A stretch of DNA of 64,000 nt from Arion vulgaris (taxonomy: Eukaryota > Mollusca > Gastropoda > Stylommatophora > Arionidae): NCBI GenBank assembly GCA_020796225.1, contig CM036771.1, forward strand, positions 30,696,703 through 30,760,702, written 5' to 3'. Made by a program: the position numbers and the translations under genes. Below, piece by piece: positions 63,787 through 64,000 of the stretch (positions within the stretch are counted from its first letter, which is position 1; every line of letters begins with the position of its first letter). The notes beneath the pieces were generated by a model. That model did no database searches. It was not told where the DNA came from and was given only the letters and a program-made list of their open reading frames with translations.

Positions 63787-64000
63787 CACTGTGTTCAAGA
63801 TAAAAGTAACCCCGTCAAGGAAGAAAATATGATATATATTCAGGAAAATGAGAATATTCAATTATGACGTAGTATAGCTCAAGTGAGCGAGTCTGTTTAT
63901 GATGGTGTGTAATTATGGTGCGGGAAGGTGCCATGAACAAATGTAACGAAAGGACGAGCTAGTCAGAACCGGGTTAAATTGTAAATAGACAAAACGCAAT
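63787..64000. mobile_element. Tc1/mariner-type MITE, diverged copy at window edge
   Basis: CACTGTGTTCAAGATAAAAG, then ATTATGACGTAGTATAG, TGATGGTGTGTAATTATGG, TGCGGGAAGG and AGTCAGAACCGGGTTAAATTG follow the reverse complement of the MITE at 60208-60463 in order. The far end lies beyond the window. Confidence 0.75.

Overview
The window looks like intergenic or intronic DNA from an animal, most likely an invertebrate. It is AT-rich and non-operonic. It carries Penelope-like elements, hAT and pogo DNA transposons, a Ty3/gypsy element, RTE-like and I-like LINEs, two tRNA-derived SINE families, MITEs and a spliced last exon. I cannot name the species from sequence alone. No bacterial, phage or CRISPR system is present. 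No complete host gene is contained in the window.

Tandem arrays dominate: at least seventeen unrelated minisatellites (monomers 22 to 70 bp) fill roughly 23 kb, over a third of the window. The largest are a 25-bp array (about 7.30-10.86 kb), a 49-bp array (40.10-41.57 kb), a 35-bp array (36.43-37.68 kb) and an 8.7-kb array of 53-55 bp units (47.69-56.45 kb). Many long open frames here are artefacts of stop-free monomers.

Layout. 0-5 kb: minisatellite, pogo/Tigger-like element (679-1677), two more arrays, Penelope-type ends, a fold-back MITE, a SINE piece and a hAT-like MITE. 6-14 kb: arrays, plus a hAT remnant whose left end became a 22-bp array. 14-17.8 kb: SINEs and a dispersed repeat carrying a 39-bp array. 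17.81-24.51 kb: a Ty3/gypsy element with two LTRs, inserted into that array. 24.9-29.4 kb: an I-like LINE (minus strand, 14-bp target duplication) nested in an RTE-like LINE tail. 29.4-39.9 kb: arrays interleaved with LINE tails and SINEs. 40-47 kb: a 49-bp array, two hAT elements with target duplications, LINE fragments and a possible host coding tail. 47.5-56.9 kb: a SINE whose tRNA-like head passes directly into the giant array. 57.4-64 kb: two Penelope GIY-YIG fragments, another hAT remnant, MITEs and the last exon of a probable monocarboxylate-transporter (SLC16) gene on the minus strand.

The parts do not form a pathway. The coherent story is nested transposition plus repeated birth of tandem arrays inside, or right beside, transposable-element copies. 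The clearest case is the 8.7-kb array, made of the 5' part of a tRNA-derived SINE head without its B box. Frequent one-base indels in otherwise young coding elements also suggest residual sequencing error.
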